Assembly: GCA_910587395.1 (NCBI GenBank)
Contig: CAJULJ010000023.1
Location: 1-43,240 of the forward strand
DNA from: an uncultured Oscillospiraceae bacterium
Lineage (GTDB): Bacteria; Bacillota; Clostridia; Oscillospirales; Oscillospiraceae
Length of the DNA: 43,240 nt
Direction of reading: 5' to 3'
The position numbers were made by a program, and so were the translations under genes. The notes beneath the pieces were generated by a model. It was given only the letters and a program-made list of their open reading frames with translations. It was not told where the DNA came from and made no database searches. Below, one piece after another: positions 1 through 9,046 of this stretch. The stretch's first letter is position 1. Every line of letters starts with the position of its first letter.

Positions 1-1
1 C

Positions 2-3000
2 TTTGAGAACACCCCGAAAAATTGTATCATCGTCGAGAAGTACGACAGCGTGACGGGCGAGGCCCTGGCCGGATGCACCTTCCAGCTCCGCTATCTGGCA
101 GGCAGCAGCGGCACGGGCGGCACCGTCATCGGCCAGAAGGTGACAGGCAAAAACGGCATCGCCATGTGGACCGGGCTGGAGCCAGGAGCCTACGTCGTGG
201 AGGAAGTGGACCCGGTTGACGGCTATTCAATCATCAATTCCTCCGAAACCGTGTTCATTGCGGACAACGGGGAGCAGAGCGTTGTCACCGTTCGCTTCGA
301 CAATATGCCGGACGGCAATCTTCTTATTCGGAAGGTGTGCGCGACCAATCCCTCCGTCACCCTCCAGAACGCCGAATTTAAGATCATGTACGCGGACGGC
401 ACCCTGATCGGGGACAGCAACGGCATTTACCGCACTGATGAAAAGGGCGAAATCCGCATTGAGGGACTGAAACCCGGCAAGAGCGTGATCGTCACCGAGG
501 TCCAGGCCCCTCCCGGATTCATCATCGACACGCAGAGCCAGACTATTCAGATCAAAGAGGGCCGAACTGTCAGCCTGACGTTCAAAAACCAGCCCAAGGG
601 CAAATTGATTATCCAGAAAAGGGATAGTCAGACGGGCGAGGTCCTGCCCGGTGCTGAGTTCCGCGTGACCACGGCGGCGGGCTGCGAGGTCGGTCTGGAC
701 GGCGTGATCGGCACGTCCTCCCTCACGTCCAACGGCATTTTCACCACCGACAGCCAGGGGGAAATCAGGATCAGCAATCTCGCACCCGGTGCCTACGTCA
801 TTTCTGAAATCAAGGCCCCGGACGGCGGGTACGTCATCGACACCCCATCCACCAACGTGGTCATCGGGCAGGGCGGCGATACCCAAACGGTGGTTATCAA
901 AAACACTCGGAAGGGCGGGCTTATCGTTGAAAAATACGATAAAGTGACCAAGCAGCCCCTGGCTGGCGCTCAGTTCAAAATCATGATGGCGAACGGCGAG
1001 CTGACCCCCGATAACGAGGGCCTTACCAGCTCCAACGGCCTGTACACCACCGATGAAAACGGCCAGATCGTGCTGTCCAAGCTGCTCCCCGGCACCTATG
1101 TGGTGTCTGAGGAAAAAGCGCCGGACAACTACCGCAAGGACCCCACCCCGCAGACGGTGGTGGTGAACGCTGGGGACACGCAGACCATCCGCTTCTATGA
1201 CGATCCCCTCTGCACCCTCACCATCCTGAAGCGGGACGCCGTGACCAAGAAGCCTTTGAAGGGCGCGGAATTTTTGGTGACGGACAGCTCCGGCCATGTG
1301 ATCGGCCCCAGCAACGGCCTCTACACCACCGGCACCGATGGCACCGTGACCATCACCGGGCTGGCCCCCAACTCCACCATCGTGGTGTCCGAGAAGAAGG
1401 CCCCCTCCGGCTACATCCTGGACGAAACCCCGAAAAATATCGTGGTGCGCTCCGGCGTTGCCAACAGCCTGATTTTTGATAACGAACCGGGCACAACTCT
1501 GATTATCCGCAAATTCATTGAGGGCACCGAGAATGAGCCGTTGTCCGGCGTCTGCTTCAAAGTGGTGGACGGTTCCGGCGCGGCGGTCGGGCCGGACGAT
1601 GGGGTGTATTACACCGACAAGGCGGGCGAGATCGTGCTGGAGGGCATCGAACCGGGCACCACCGTCATTGCCCGCGAGGTCAAAACCGTGGAGGGCTTTG
1701 TTTTAGACGGCACCCCCCAGGATATCAAGATCGTGGGCGGACGCGTCCAGCAGCTCACCTTCTGGAACAAGCGGGCGGGCACCTTGGTAATCCAGAAGAA
1801 GGACAAGATTTCCGGCGCGATGATCCCCGGCGCTCAGTTCCAGCTCACCTACGCCAACGGCGGCTATGTGGACAATGACAACGGCCATCTGTCCAGCAAT
1901 GGCCTCTACACCACCGACGATAAGGGTGAGATCCGCATTTCCGGCATCACCGGCACCGTGGTGGCAAAGGAGGTAAAAGCGGCCCCCGGCTATATGATCG
2001 ACAGCAGCACACAGACGCAGACGGTCACGGTGAATCCCCTGGACACGCAGACGTTGACCTTCCTCAACGAACCCCTGTGCAGCCTCACCATCACCAAGCT
2101 GGATTCCGTCACTGGGAAGCCCATCCCCGGCACCTCCTTCGAGGTGCGGGACGGCAGCGGCGCGGTACTGGCCCGCTGTACCACCGGGAAGGACGGCACC
2201 GCCACCGTCACCGGGCTTGTCCCTGGCAGCACGGTGCAGGTCATTGAGACCAGGGTGCCGGATGGATACGTGTTGAACGCCACGCCCCAGGTGATCACCG
2301 TGAAAAACGGCGCGAACGCCCTCACCGGCAGCTCCGGCACCGTGACCACACCCGGCGGCACCACCAATCCGGGCGGCGGAAATGATGTGATCGTGGAGAA
2401 CGATCCCAAGACTACCCTCACCATCCAGAAGTATGTGGACGGCACCACCGACCCCATCCAGGGCGTGACCTTCCTGGTGACGGACAGCAGCGGCGCGGTG
2501 GTGGGGTCGAACAACGGCGAGTACACCACCGACCGCAACGGACGCATCGTCATTGAGGGGCTGGAACCCGGCGTCACCATCACCGCGCGGGAGACCAGGA
2601 CAGCCAGCGGCTATGTGCTGGACACCACGCCCCAGTCCATCAAAATCAAAGTGGGCCAGGGCCAGACCATGACCTTCTTCAACAAGAGCGAGGGCGGGCT
2701 GGAACTGATCAAGGTGTCCGCCAGCGACAGCACCCAGCGCATCCCCGGCACCACCTTTGAAATCAGGAAGAAGGACGGCGGGCTGGTGGACACTGTGACC
2801 ACCGACAGCACGGGCCGCGTCCACGTCAACCTGGATGCCGGTGATTACTACGCGCTGGAGACAGAAGCGGCCCAGGGCTTTAAGCTGGACGATACGCCCC
2901 ACTATTTCACGGTGCAGGACGGGAAAACCACCACCCTGACGGTGAAAAACAAGCCCTTCTCTGGGATTCTGATTCATAAGACCGACAGCGTGACCGGCAA

Positions 3001-4063
3001 GGGCATCTATGGGGTGAGCTTCCTCCTCTACAACAGCGCCAACACCCCCATCGGGCAGTATACCAGCGACAACCAGGGCTACGTCTACATCGAGGGTTTG
3101 ACGGACGGTGGCCGCTATTACCTGCGGGAACTGGAAAACAAGGGTTATATCCCAGACACGCAGATGAAAACAGTGTATGTCACCGCTGGCGAGACTACGC
3201 TGATCGAATGGAAGAATACGCCCATCACAGCACAAATCCAGATCACCAAAAAATCCGCCGACTATAACCCCACCAACGGCCTCCCCGCCGGGACGCTGCT
3301 GGAGGGCGCGGTGTTTGAGATCCGGGATAAGGCGGGCAACCTCGTGGACACCATCCGCTCCGACAGCCGGGGCGTAGCTGCCTCCAAGCCCCTACCCCTG
3401 GGCCGCTACACGATCAAGGAGGTCAAGGCCCCGGCAAATTACGGGGTCAGCGACCAGGAGCTGACCGCCTATCTGGAGCATCCCGGCGAGATCGTCCGCT
3501 TTGAAGTGACCAACAAGGCCCTGTCCACCGGCGTGTCCATCACCAAGACCGGCCCCAAGCAGGTCATGGCGGGCCAGCCGGTGCGCTACGTGTTCAGCAA
3601 CATCGGAAACAACTCCAATGTCATGCTGACCTCTTTCTACTGGAGGGACACCCTGCCCGCCGAGGTACGGCTGGACAGCGTGGTGACGGGCACCTACAAC
3701 TTCCCCGGCACCTACAAGATCACATATCGCGTCAACGGCGGCGAGTACCGCACCCTGGCGGACAATCTGAGCACCAGTAAGAATTACACCCTGGCGGCTT
3801 CCGCCACGGCGCTGGGGCTGGCCTCCAATGAGCGCGTCACCGAGATCATGTTCGTGTTCGGTCAGGCCCCCGCCGGTTTCGCCCAGGTGGAGAAGCCCAT
3901 GCTGTACTGCACCGCCGTCAAGAGCATCGCGTCCGCCTCCTTTGTGAACGTGGCCGATGTGGGCGGCGTGTATGGCGGCGTTTGGGTGCAGGCTGTCTCC
4001 CGGTGGGTGACGAATGTGTACGGCAAGCCCATCGTGCCCTCCCTGCCCAAGACGGGCTATTAA
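2..4063 (+). CDS. Cna-B repeat (SpaA-like) surface protein, 5' partial, LPKTG end
   Basis: The reading frame is open from base 2, so the N-terminus and any signal peptide lie outside the window. The visible 1353 residues hold twelve Cna-B/SpaA-type beta domains of about 85-105 residues. Each opens with a pattern like L-x-I-x-K-x-D-x-x-T-x-x-P-L-x-G-A-x-F and closes with the Glu-containing V-x-E-x-x-A-P-x-G-Y segment followed by an F/L-x-N strand. Such domains typically carry Lys-Asn isopeptide bonds and build stalks of Gram-positive adhesins and pilins. From about base 3529 a different, DUF11-like domain follows. The protein ends LPKTGY, a sortase motif, but no hydrophobic helix or basic tail follows it, which is atypical. 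The likely role is host or mating-partner adhesion encoded by the mobile element. No sortase is visible nearby. The repeats make recombination-driven length change likely. Confidence 0.9.
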   Translation, partial: FENTPKNCIIVEKYDSVTGEALAGCTFQLRYLAGSSGTGGTVIGQKVTGKNGIAMWTGLEPGAYVVEEVDPVDGYSIINSSETVFIADNGEQSVVTVRFDNMPDGNLLIRKVCATNPSVTLQNAEFKIMYADGTLIGDSNGIYRTDEKGEIRIEGLKPGKSVIVTEVQAPPGFIIDTQSQTIQIKEGRTVSLTFKNQPKGKLIIQKRDSQTGEVLPGAEFRVTTAAGCEVGLDGVIGTSSLTSNGIFTTDSQGEIRISNLAPGAYVISEIKAPDGGYVIDTPSTNVVIGQGGDTQTVVIKNTRKGGLIVEKYDKVTKQPLAGAQFKIMMANGELTPDNEGLTSSNGLYTTDENGQIVLSKLLPGTYVVSEEKAPDNYRKDPTPQTVVVNAGDTQTIRFYDDPLCTLTILKRDAVTKKPLKGAEFLVTDSSGHVIGPSNGLYTTGTDGTVTITGLAPNSTIVVSEKKAPSGYILDETPKNIVVRSGVANSLIFDNEPGTTLIIRKFIEGTENEPLSGVCFKVVDGSGAAVGPDDGVYYTDKAGEIVLEGIEPGTTVIAREVKTVEGFVLDGTPQDIKIVGGRVQQLTFWNKRAGTLVIQKKDKISGAMIPGAQFQLTYANGGYVDNDNGHLSSNGLYTTDDKGEIRISGITGTVVAKEVKAAPGYMIDSSTQTQTVTVNPLDTQTLTFLNEPLCSLTITKLDSVTGKPIPGTSFEVRDGSGAVLARCTTGKDGTATVTGLVPGSTVQVIETRVPDGYVLNATPQVITVKNGANALTGSSGTVTTPGGTTNPGGGNDVIVENDPKTTLTIQKYVDGTTDPIQGVTFLVTDSSGAVVGSNNGEYTTDRNGRIVIEGLEPGVTITARETRTASGYVLDTTPQSIKIKVGQGQTMTFFNKSEGGLELIKVSASDSTQRIPGTTFEIRKKDGGLVDTVTTDSTGRVHVNLDAGDYYALETEAAQGFKLDDTPHYFTVQDGKTTTLTVKNKPFSGILIHKTDSVTGKGIYGVSFLLYNSANTPIGQYTSDNQGYVYIEGLTDGGRYYLRELENKGYIPDTQMKTVYVTAGETTLIEWKNTPITAQIQITKKSADYNPTNGLPAGTLLEGAVFEIRDKAGNLVDTIRSDSRGVAASKPLPLGRYTIKEVKAPANYGVSDQELTAYLEHPGEIVRFEVTNKALSTGVSITKTGPKQVMAGQPVRYVFSNIGNNSNVMLTSFYWRDTLPAEVRLDSVVTGTYNFPGTYKITYRVNGGEYRTLADNLSTSKNYTLAASATALGLASNERVTEIMFVFGQAPAGFAQVEKPMLYCTAVKSIASASFVNVADVGGVYGGVWVQAVSRWVTNVYGKPIVPSLPKTGY

Positions 4064-4075
4064 CATCAACTCTTT

Positions 4076-4110
4076 GCTCCGCGCCGTCCGCACTCCGGGC
4101 GGCGCGGAGC
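4076..4110 (+). terminator. Hairpin after the surface-protein gene
   Basis: A perfect 11-bp GC-rich stem (4076-4086 with 4100-4110, 13-base loop) starts 13 bases after the stop codon. It looks like a transcription terminator, but no T-run follows, so termination would be weak or factor-dependent. Confidence 0.5.
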
Positions 4111-4172
4111 AACTAGATACGCCCACTGGCACTGGCTGCTTTTGCCGCTGCTGAGATGGCTGGAGAGGAGGA

Positions 4173-5180
4173 ATGATTGAGATATATCCTGGGCACGAAC
4201 ACTGTTGGAACATCTATACACACGGCAGGCCGGACATTCGTTCCCCTATTGGCAGGGCACAGTATATGCTCACCAAGTATTGTTATATTGCGAATAGAAG
4301 TCCAGATAAATGGAGGCTTTTGTGCCGGTATGCCAATACGGTTCAGAAGGAAAGTGAACTTTTGGATTTGAGGCATCTGGCGCAGTTCCTGGAAAACCGC
4401 GCCTTGGGCCTGACGTATGGCGTTAGTGACGCTACGGCAGCAATTCAAGCGGAACAAGTGATTGTGATGCGTTCAGCCCCCGAATATGCCAGGGACCGTG
4501 GGCATGATATTTCTCCTGCCGCTTCATTCCTGATAAGGTCCGAGCCGGAGGACCATCATTTATCACAAGGCGTCCGAAACCTGATATTAACCTACGCATA
4601 TTTCTTTGGCAGTCCCGCCGCAATGGAGCGTTTTACGGACAGCGTTAAAACGGGTCGCATTTCAGGCCGGGATATTGCCGCCGCCTGTGCCAGCATTGAG
4701 GATGCCAATTTGGAATGGGCCGGTTTGGATAAAATGGAAGGGGTAGAACTGTACGTCGAGGAGCGGCCCGCGTTCCAATTCGACTTCAAGGACAGTATGA
4801 ATCCTTGGAAAACCTATCCCCGCTTTGCCATGTATCAGGATTCCATGCCGGAAAAAGCGGTTCTGCTCCAAAACGGAACGGTTTTGCTTCCCTGTTCTGA
4901 CGACTGGGATCGGTGGCAGTCTGACCTGCGGAGAATTGACGGGACCTTTACCAGCCCGCGATATTTTATGGAAGCTGGACAGAATTGCTTCATAGCAGAA
5001 GAACGAGTTGAGATCACGCAGGATTTAGCGATATCAATGGAAGATAACGCCACGCTGACGCATCCCTGTGATAGTAAAACGGAGAAGCGGTCTGTACGGG
5101 AAAGATTGCGGGCTGCGGTGTGGGAGGTCAGCCAGTGCCCGCCCTCAAAAGAACCGCCCAAAGGGGGTGAGGCCCGTTAA
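4173..5180 (+). CDS. Unknown protein with shared C-terminal tail
   Basis: 335 residues, not recognised as any known family. It is a soluble, acidic-to-neutral protein with no signal peptide or membrane segment. Its base composition looks visibly more AT-rich than its neighbours, suggesting a separate origin. The chosen ATG follows a purine-rich ribosome site at 4162-4171; the AGGAGG part is too close, so the GGAGAG half with a 5-base gap is the better fit. The last 31 residues begin K-R-S-V-R-E-R-L and end in Arg, matching the tail found on eight other proteins of this element (see findings). It is the first gene before pcfB and virD4, 36 bases upstream of PcfB, so it is probably co-transcribed with the transfer operon. 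Function unknown. Confidence 0.75.
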   Translation: MIEIYPGHEHCWNIYTHGRPDIRSPIGRAQYMLTKYCYIANRSPDKWRLLCRYANTVQKESELLDLRHLAQFLENRALGLTYGVSDATAAIQAEQVIVMRSAPEYARDRGHDISPAASFLIRSEPEDHHLSQGVRNLILTYAYFFGSPAAMERFTDSVKTGRISGRDIAAACASIEDANLEWAGLDKMEGVELYVEERPAFQFDFKDSMNPWKTYPRFAMYQDSMPEKAVLLQNGTVLLPCSDDWDRWQSDLRRIDGTFTSPRYFMEAGQNCFIAEERVEITQDLAISMEDNATLTHPCDSKTEKRSVRERLRAAVWEVSQCPPSKEPPKGGEAR

Positions 5181-5216
5181 TGCCGTCCAGCCCGATTTTG
5201 AAAGGAGGAAATCACC

Positions 5217-5696
5217 ATGCAGGACGAAGTGCGGGACAAATCCGTGGCATTCGTTATCAGCGTGGGCAAAACAGGCGGCAGGCTCACCGCCGACCTGCTG
5301 AGAACGGCCATGCGCCGCTATCTGGAACAGTCCCGGCGCCCCCAGGCCCACCACGGGAAGCAGACGGTGAAGCAGCTTGTGGAGCAGGGCGCGGGGGTCC
5401 GGAATATTGAGATCACCGATAAAAATATCAAGTCCTTTGAGCGGGTGGCCCGGAAGTACGGCGTGGATTTTGCGCTGAAAAAAGACCCTGCCGAGGGCAA
5501 ATACCTGGTTTTCTTCAAATCCAGGGACGCGGACGCACTCAACGCCGCCTTTGCCGAGTACACCGCCAAGACCATGGGCCGCAGTACCCCTAAGAAGCCC
5601 TCCCTGCTGGCCCGCCTCAGCCACTTCAAAGAAGTGGCAAAGCAGATGGCCCAGGATCGGGCGAAGAACCGGGAGAAGGGGGAGATGGAGCGGTGA
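5217..5696 (+). CDS. PcfB family protein
   Basis: 159 residues with the PcfB/DUF3801 signature: an N-terminal stretch containing G-G-R-L-T, a central K-x-T-V-K-Q-L block, and the I-E-I-T-D-x-N-I-K-x-F-E-R-x-A-R-K-Y-G-V-D-F core. PcfB of enterococcal plasmid pCF10 is a type IV secretion accessory factor, and the family regularly sits next to the coupling protein, as here. A strong AAAGGAGG site precedes the ATG by about 9 bases. The stop overlaps the GTG of virD4 (GTGA), implying translational coupling. The C-terminal 33 residues start K-P-S-L-L-A-R-L and end in Arg, matching the shared tail of this element. Probably cytoplasmic, bridging substrate and coupling protein. Confidence 0.88.
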   Translation: MQDEVRDKSVAFVISVGKTGGRLTADLLRTAMRRYLEQSRRPQAHHGKQTVKQLVEQGAGVRNIEITDKNIKSFERVARKYGVDFALKKDPAEGKYLVFFKSRDADALNAAFAEYTAKTMGRSTPKKPSLLARLSHFKEVAKQMAQDRAKNREKGEMER

Positions 5697-6388
5697 AGCT
5701 GGATGTGAAGAAGTTCCTGCTTCAAAACTTCCCCTATGTGTTCCTGTTCTGGTTCTTTGACCGGGTGGGCGAGGGCTGGCGGCTGGCGGAAGGGGCCGAC
5801 GTGGTGGAGCAGGCTATGGGCATGGTGTCCGGGCTGGGTCCGCTCATCACCGGACACCCCCTGCCCAGCTTCCACCCCCAGGACCTGCTTGTGGGGCTGA
5901 TCGGAGCTGTGGCCGTCCGGCTGGCGGTGTATTTCAAAGCGCAGAACGCCAAGAAATACCGCCGGGGTGTAGAGTATGGGTCAGCCCGTTGGGGCGGACC
6001 CAAAGACATTGCCCCGTTCATTGATCCCAAGTTCGACCAGAATATTTTGCTCACCCAGACAGAACGTATCATGGTGGGCAGGAACAAAAATCCCAAGTAC
6101 AATATCAATAAAAATGTGTTGATTATTGGCGGTTCTGGATCTGGTAAGACACGATTTCACATTAAACCCAATTTGATGCAGATGAATGCCAGCTATATTG
6201 TCACGGACCCGAAGGGCACTGTTCTGGAAGAATGCGGGAAGATGTTACAGCGGGGCGGGTATGAGATCAAGATACTCAACACTATCGATTTCAAACAGTC
6301 CATGCGCTACAACCCCTTCAAATATATCCGCTGTGAGAACGACATCTTGAAACTGGTGAACTGCATCATGGAAAACAGTGCGCCTTGA
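5693..6388 (+). CDS. VirD4-like coupling protein, exon 1 (interrupted by group II intron)
   Basis: N-terminal part of a VirD4/TraG-type type IV coupling protein, the ATPase that delivers the relaxase-DNA complex to the transfer channel. It has one or two N-terminal membrane segments (about residues 9-21 and 62-82) and a Walker A motif G-S-G-S-G-K-T (Lys152), followed by D-P-K-G-T. Host coding ends at 6377 after the codons for M-E-N. Reading on into the intron gives a stop at 6388, so the unspliced message makes only a truncated 231-residue protein without Walker B. Joining 6377 to 9047 restores E-N-T-K-G-E-D...E-D-F-W, the expected family sequence, in one 591-residue frame. The GTG start overlaps the pcfB stop. 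Confidence 0.9.
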   Translation: MKLDVKKFLLQNFPYVFLFWFFDRVGEGWRLAEGADVVEQAMGMVSGLGPLITGHPLPSFHPQDLLVGLIGAVAVRLAVYFKAQNAKKYRRGVEYGSARWGGPKDIAPFIDPKFDQNILLTQTERIMVGRNKNPKYNINKNVLIIGGSGSGKTRFHIKPNLMQMNASYIVTDPKGTVLEECGKMLQRGGYEIKILNTIDFKQSMRYNPFKYIRCENDILKLVNCIMENSAP

Positions 6389-7086
6389 ATCACAACATAA
6401 AGCACGTGTAGTAACGTGATACCGTTGTGAGCCAGACGAGAACGCCCGATAGGAGGTGAAATAGCGTATCTCGTTGGTAATTGATACGACTGGCGGCGGC
6501 ACAAGAGCCAAATATCTTGTGTATCCGACTGCGGCTAATACTCCTGCCGGCTGTCTGGTAACAGGCAGTCGCGAAGCATAGGTGAAGGCGGGGACAATGC
6601 TGGTGACAGTACACCCCGGGCTCCGCTGTATATGGATAGAAATTCTTTTACTTGTACACTTCGTAACCATGAGTATCCGCCCTTTTCGACAGAAAAGAGG
6701 GTACAAAAATGGGTCTACCTCACGCAATTTTGTTTTGTTGTTATGGGGGATGGCGTTATGGCCGCCATAGAGTACGTGAGAAGCGTACCGCAGAAATGCA
6801 GGCCCACGGAGTAGAGGAGAGTCCTAAGTGCAGCATTAAGGCAGTCGTATTGATACAAGGGAACTGCCCAGCGTTATAGCAATCATTGGGGACGGTCCGC
6901 ACCGAAAGGGTAAGGCCAGAAAGATGATGAATGGGTAGTCACCGGGGCCGTAGTAGCGAAGATACCCTATCAAGAAATAGGGAGTAGCAAAGGGCCTTAG
7001 TCTTGCTTTGAACGATAAAACAGTATTTCCAGTTCGCCCCATTAGACGCAAGAGACTAATCGTTACGGAAATGAGGCGAAAAGCCT

Positions 7087-8877
7087 ATGGCAGTAAACAA
7101 TATTTACTATGTGGATATGGAGAAGCGTTACCGTGATTTTCAAGAAGGAACTGTGGATATGCGGAATCTGCATCCTATGGTCTATGATGATAGGAATGTG
7201 GCACTGGCTGTCCGGCAGTTAAGTCAAAGTCCTGGAAGGATGGCATTGGGACCGGATGGCACCAATTACAAAACATTGGAGAAATATTCGGTTGCGGAGT
7301 TATCGGAGATTGTGCGGGAACGGCTTTTCAGTAAACGAACGGATTATGTCAGGCGCACCTATATTCCAAAGAGTAATGGGAAAATGCGTCCGCTGGGCAT
7401 CTGTTCCATCTGGGACAAGCTGGTTGAAAAGTGCATACAGCTTGTTTTAGAACCCTATTGCGAAACGAAATTCGTACCCAGTTCTTTTGGCTTCAGGGAA
7501 CGTGTCAGCACTCATAATGCTCTGGCAAAGGTGAAAAATGAATGTCAGACCAAGCCTTATGTATTATCCATTGACATGAAGGACTATTTTGGCACCATAG
7601 ACCCGGATATAACCTACCGTGAATTATGGCATATTGGTGTGAAGGACCAGGTTATTCTCAACTATATCTATCACTTCATCAAGAAAGGGTATTTTGAGAA
7701 TTCCTGCAAGGTAGAGGACCCCAAAGGGTCCCCGCAGGGCTCCATCCTAGGTCCGCTAGTCAGTAATGTCTATCTGCATCGGTTTGATGTCTGGCTGAGG
7801 GACCAAGGTGACTGCTGGCATGACCCTACCGTGAAGAAATTCCATGACCCAGGAAACAGAAGGCGGCGGATGGAAGAAACCAATCTGAAAATCGGGATTC
7901 ATGTGCGCTATGCAGATGATATTCTGGTGCTGTGCAAAGATTTGGAGGACGCAGAACGCTTTCGTCATAGTGTGACTAAGTATCTGACCAAAAACATGAA
8001 GTTGGTCATTAATGAGGAAAAAACGAAAATCTACGACCTTACAAGGGAGCGGATGAAGTACCTCGGCTATGACTTCTATGTTTTCAAGCGAAATACTAAG
8101 CATCCGAAAAAGAAAGGCCGATTCATGGTTGCCAATACGTTGCCTAAAAACCGGGCAAATGAGATTGTTGCAAAATGCAGAGAATTGTTGCAGCAGATTC
8201 GCAAACATCCCCAATATGATACATTCCATGAATGGAACGCCTATGTGGTAGGCATCCACAACTACTACTGTGGCATGAACTTATTCTGTGAGAGTTTTAA
8301 TCAATTAGGCTGGCGAATTAAAAAACTGTTTTACCACACAATGGAAAAGACGGCTAAGTTTACATATGAGCAATCCTGTAAGAACAACTATCTTCAAGGA
8401 AAGTACAGCTCATGGGGAAAAAACGGCTACTATTGTTTTGAGGGATTTCCAATCATCGAGATTGGCTGGGCAAGCTATGATAAAGGCTTGATTGCGGCAG
8501 TTAAAGGAACTGTAAAGAGGGATAATCCTTATCACTATGGTGAGAAAAAGCATAGGCCCGGTGTTTCGATGGAAATGATAACTTATTTGGTGAACACCTC
8601 AAAGTATATCAAAAATAGTCGGCTTGCAATGTTCAGAATCAGTAAATACAGCTCAATGAAAGGTATCAGCTATCTGTCTGGTGAATTTGTGCCGGTGGAT
8701 AAATACCACTGCCACCATATTATACCCCGGTACAAGGGTGGAAGCAATGACTTTGATAACCTTTGTGTTCTTTCAGAGCTGGAACATCGAATTTTGCACA
8801 GCAGTACCCCTGAACAGCTTTATGTGCTTTTCCCGAAAAAGAAGAAAAGGATAAAAATGCTCATTGATGCACTGTAA
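7087..8877 (+). CDS. ltrA: Group II intron reverse transcriptase/maturase with HNH endonuclease
   Basis: 596 residues. The reverse transcriptase domain covers roughly residues 40-330: the RT0/RT1 region with G-P-D-G, the I-P-K-x-x-G-K-x-R-P-L-G-I block, the S-x-D-M-K-D-Y-F catalytic segment, G-S-P-Q-G-S-I-L-G-P-L, and the catalytic Y-A-D-D at residue 275. A maturase X domain follows. A C-terminal HNH-type endonuclease has C-H-H-I-I-P at residue 542 and a downstream N-L-C...E-H-R-I-L-H. These parts support splicing, target cleavage and retrohoming by target-primed reverse transcription. No truncation or frameshift is seen. The start follows GAGGCG about 8 bases upstream. The gene lies in domain IV of the intron, as usual. 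Confidence 0.96.
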   Translation: MAVNNIYYVDMEKRYRDFQEGTVDMRNLHPMVYDDRNVALAVRQLSQSPGRMALGPDGTNYKTLEKYSVAELSEIVRERLFSKRTDYVRRTYIPKSNGKMRPLGICSIWDKLVEKCIQLVLEPYCETKFVPSSFGFRERVSTHNALAKVKNECQTKPYVLSIDMKDYFGTIDPDITYRELWHIGVKDQVILNYIYHFIKKGYFENSCKVEDPKGSPQGSILGPLVSNVYLHRFDVWLRDQGDCWHDPTVKKFHDPGNRRRRMEETNLKIGIHVRYADDILVLCKDLEDAERFRHSVTKYLTKNMKLVINEEKTKIYDLTRERMKYLGYDFYVFKRNTKHPKKKGRFMVANTLPKNRANEIVAKCRELLQQIRKHPQYDTFHEWNAYVVGIHNYYCGMNLFCESFNQLGWRIKKLFYHTMEKTAKFTYEQSCKNNYLQGKYSSWGKNGYYCFEGFPIIEIGWASYDKGLIAAVKGTVKRDNPYHYGEKKHRPGVSMEMITYLVNTSKYIKNSRLAMFRISKYSSMKGISYLSGEFVPVDKYHCHHIIPRYKGGSNDFDNLCVLSELEHRILHSSTPEQLYVLFPKKKKRIKMLIDAL

Positions 8878-8959
8878 ATATTTATACAGTCAATATGCCA
8901 TTACTCCATTGAATATGGGGCACTCCCGGAAAGGGTGTCCCAAAACAAAGTAAGAGGGT

Positions 8960-9046
8960 GCGCCGGATGCGTCGAAATGGCGCCCGTCCGGTGTGGAGTG
9001 GGGGAAAAGACCGAGGCGTTAAAACCAGAGTCTTACCTATCACTAT
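8960..9046 (+). ncRNA. Group II intron domains V and VI
   Basis: 8960-8994 folds into the 34-35-base domain V shape: an 8-bp lower stem with G-U pairs (GCGCCGGA with TCCGGTGT), a small bulge, a short upper GCG/CGC stem and a GAAA loop. This is the catalytic core of group II introns. 8995-9046 would be domain VI with the branch-point adenosine, ending at the 3' splice site. Confidence 0.8.

Larger units (their letters stand above)
6378..9046 (+). mobile_element. Group II intron with encoded maturase, inserted in virD4
   Basis: The element starts with GTGCG at 6378, the canonical group II 5' end, and ends ...CTAT at 9046, fitting the usual AY end. A domain V-like hairpin (8960-8994, GAAA loop) and a domain VI region follow the maturase gene. 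The last six exon bases, AAAACA (candidate IBS1), are complementary to TGTTTT at 6731-6736 in the 5' ribozyme half, a candidate EBS1. Precise removal restores the virD4 frame exactly. The intron is clearly more AT-rich than the host gene, indicating recent arrival. The ribozyme domains I-IV occupy 6378-7086 and contain no host gene. It appears complete, so it is probably splicing-competent. Confidence 0.92.

Noticed and set aside
227..3235. Long open frames on the minus strand of the surface-protein gene.
   Set aside because: They follow from GC-rich repeated codons; they have no ribosome sites, no recognisable domains, and mirror the Cna-B repeats.
50..4063. Treating the first ATG-like codon at base 50 as the start of the surface protein.
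   Set aside because: The frame is open to the window edge and base 50 lies inside a Cna-B strand, so the true start is upstream of the window.
8935..9046. Apparent N-terminal extension of the second virD4 exon.
   Set aside because: It reads intron domains V-VI; the exon starts at 9047 as shown by restoration of the conserved protein sequence.
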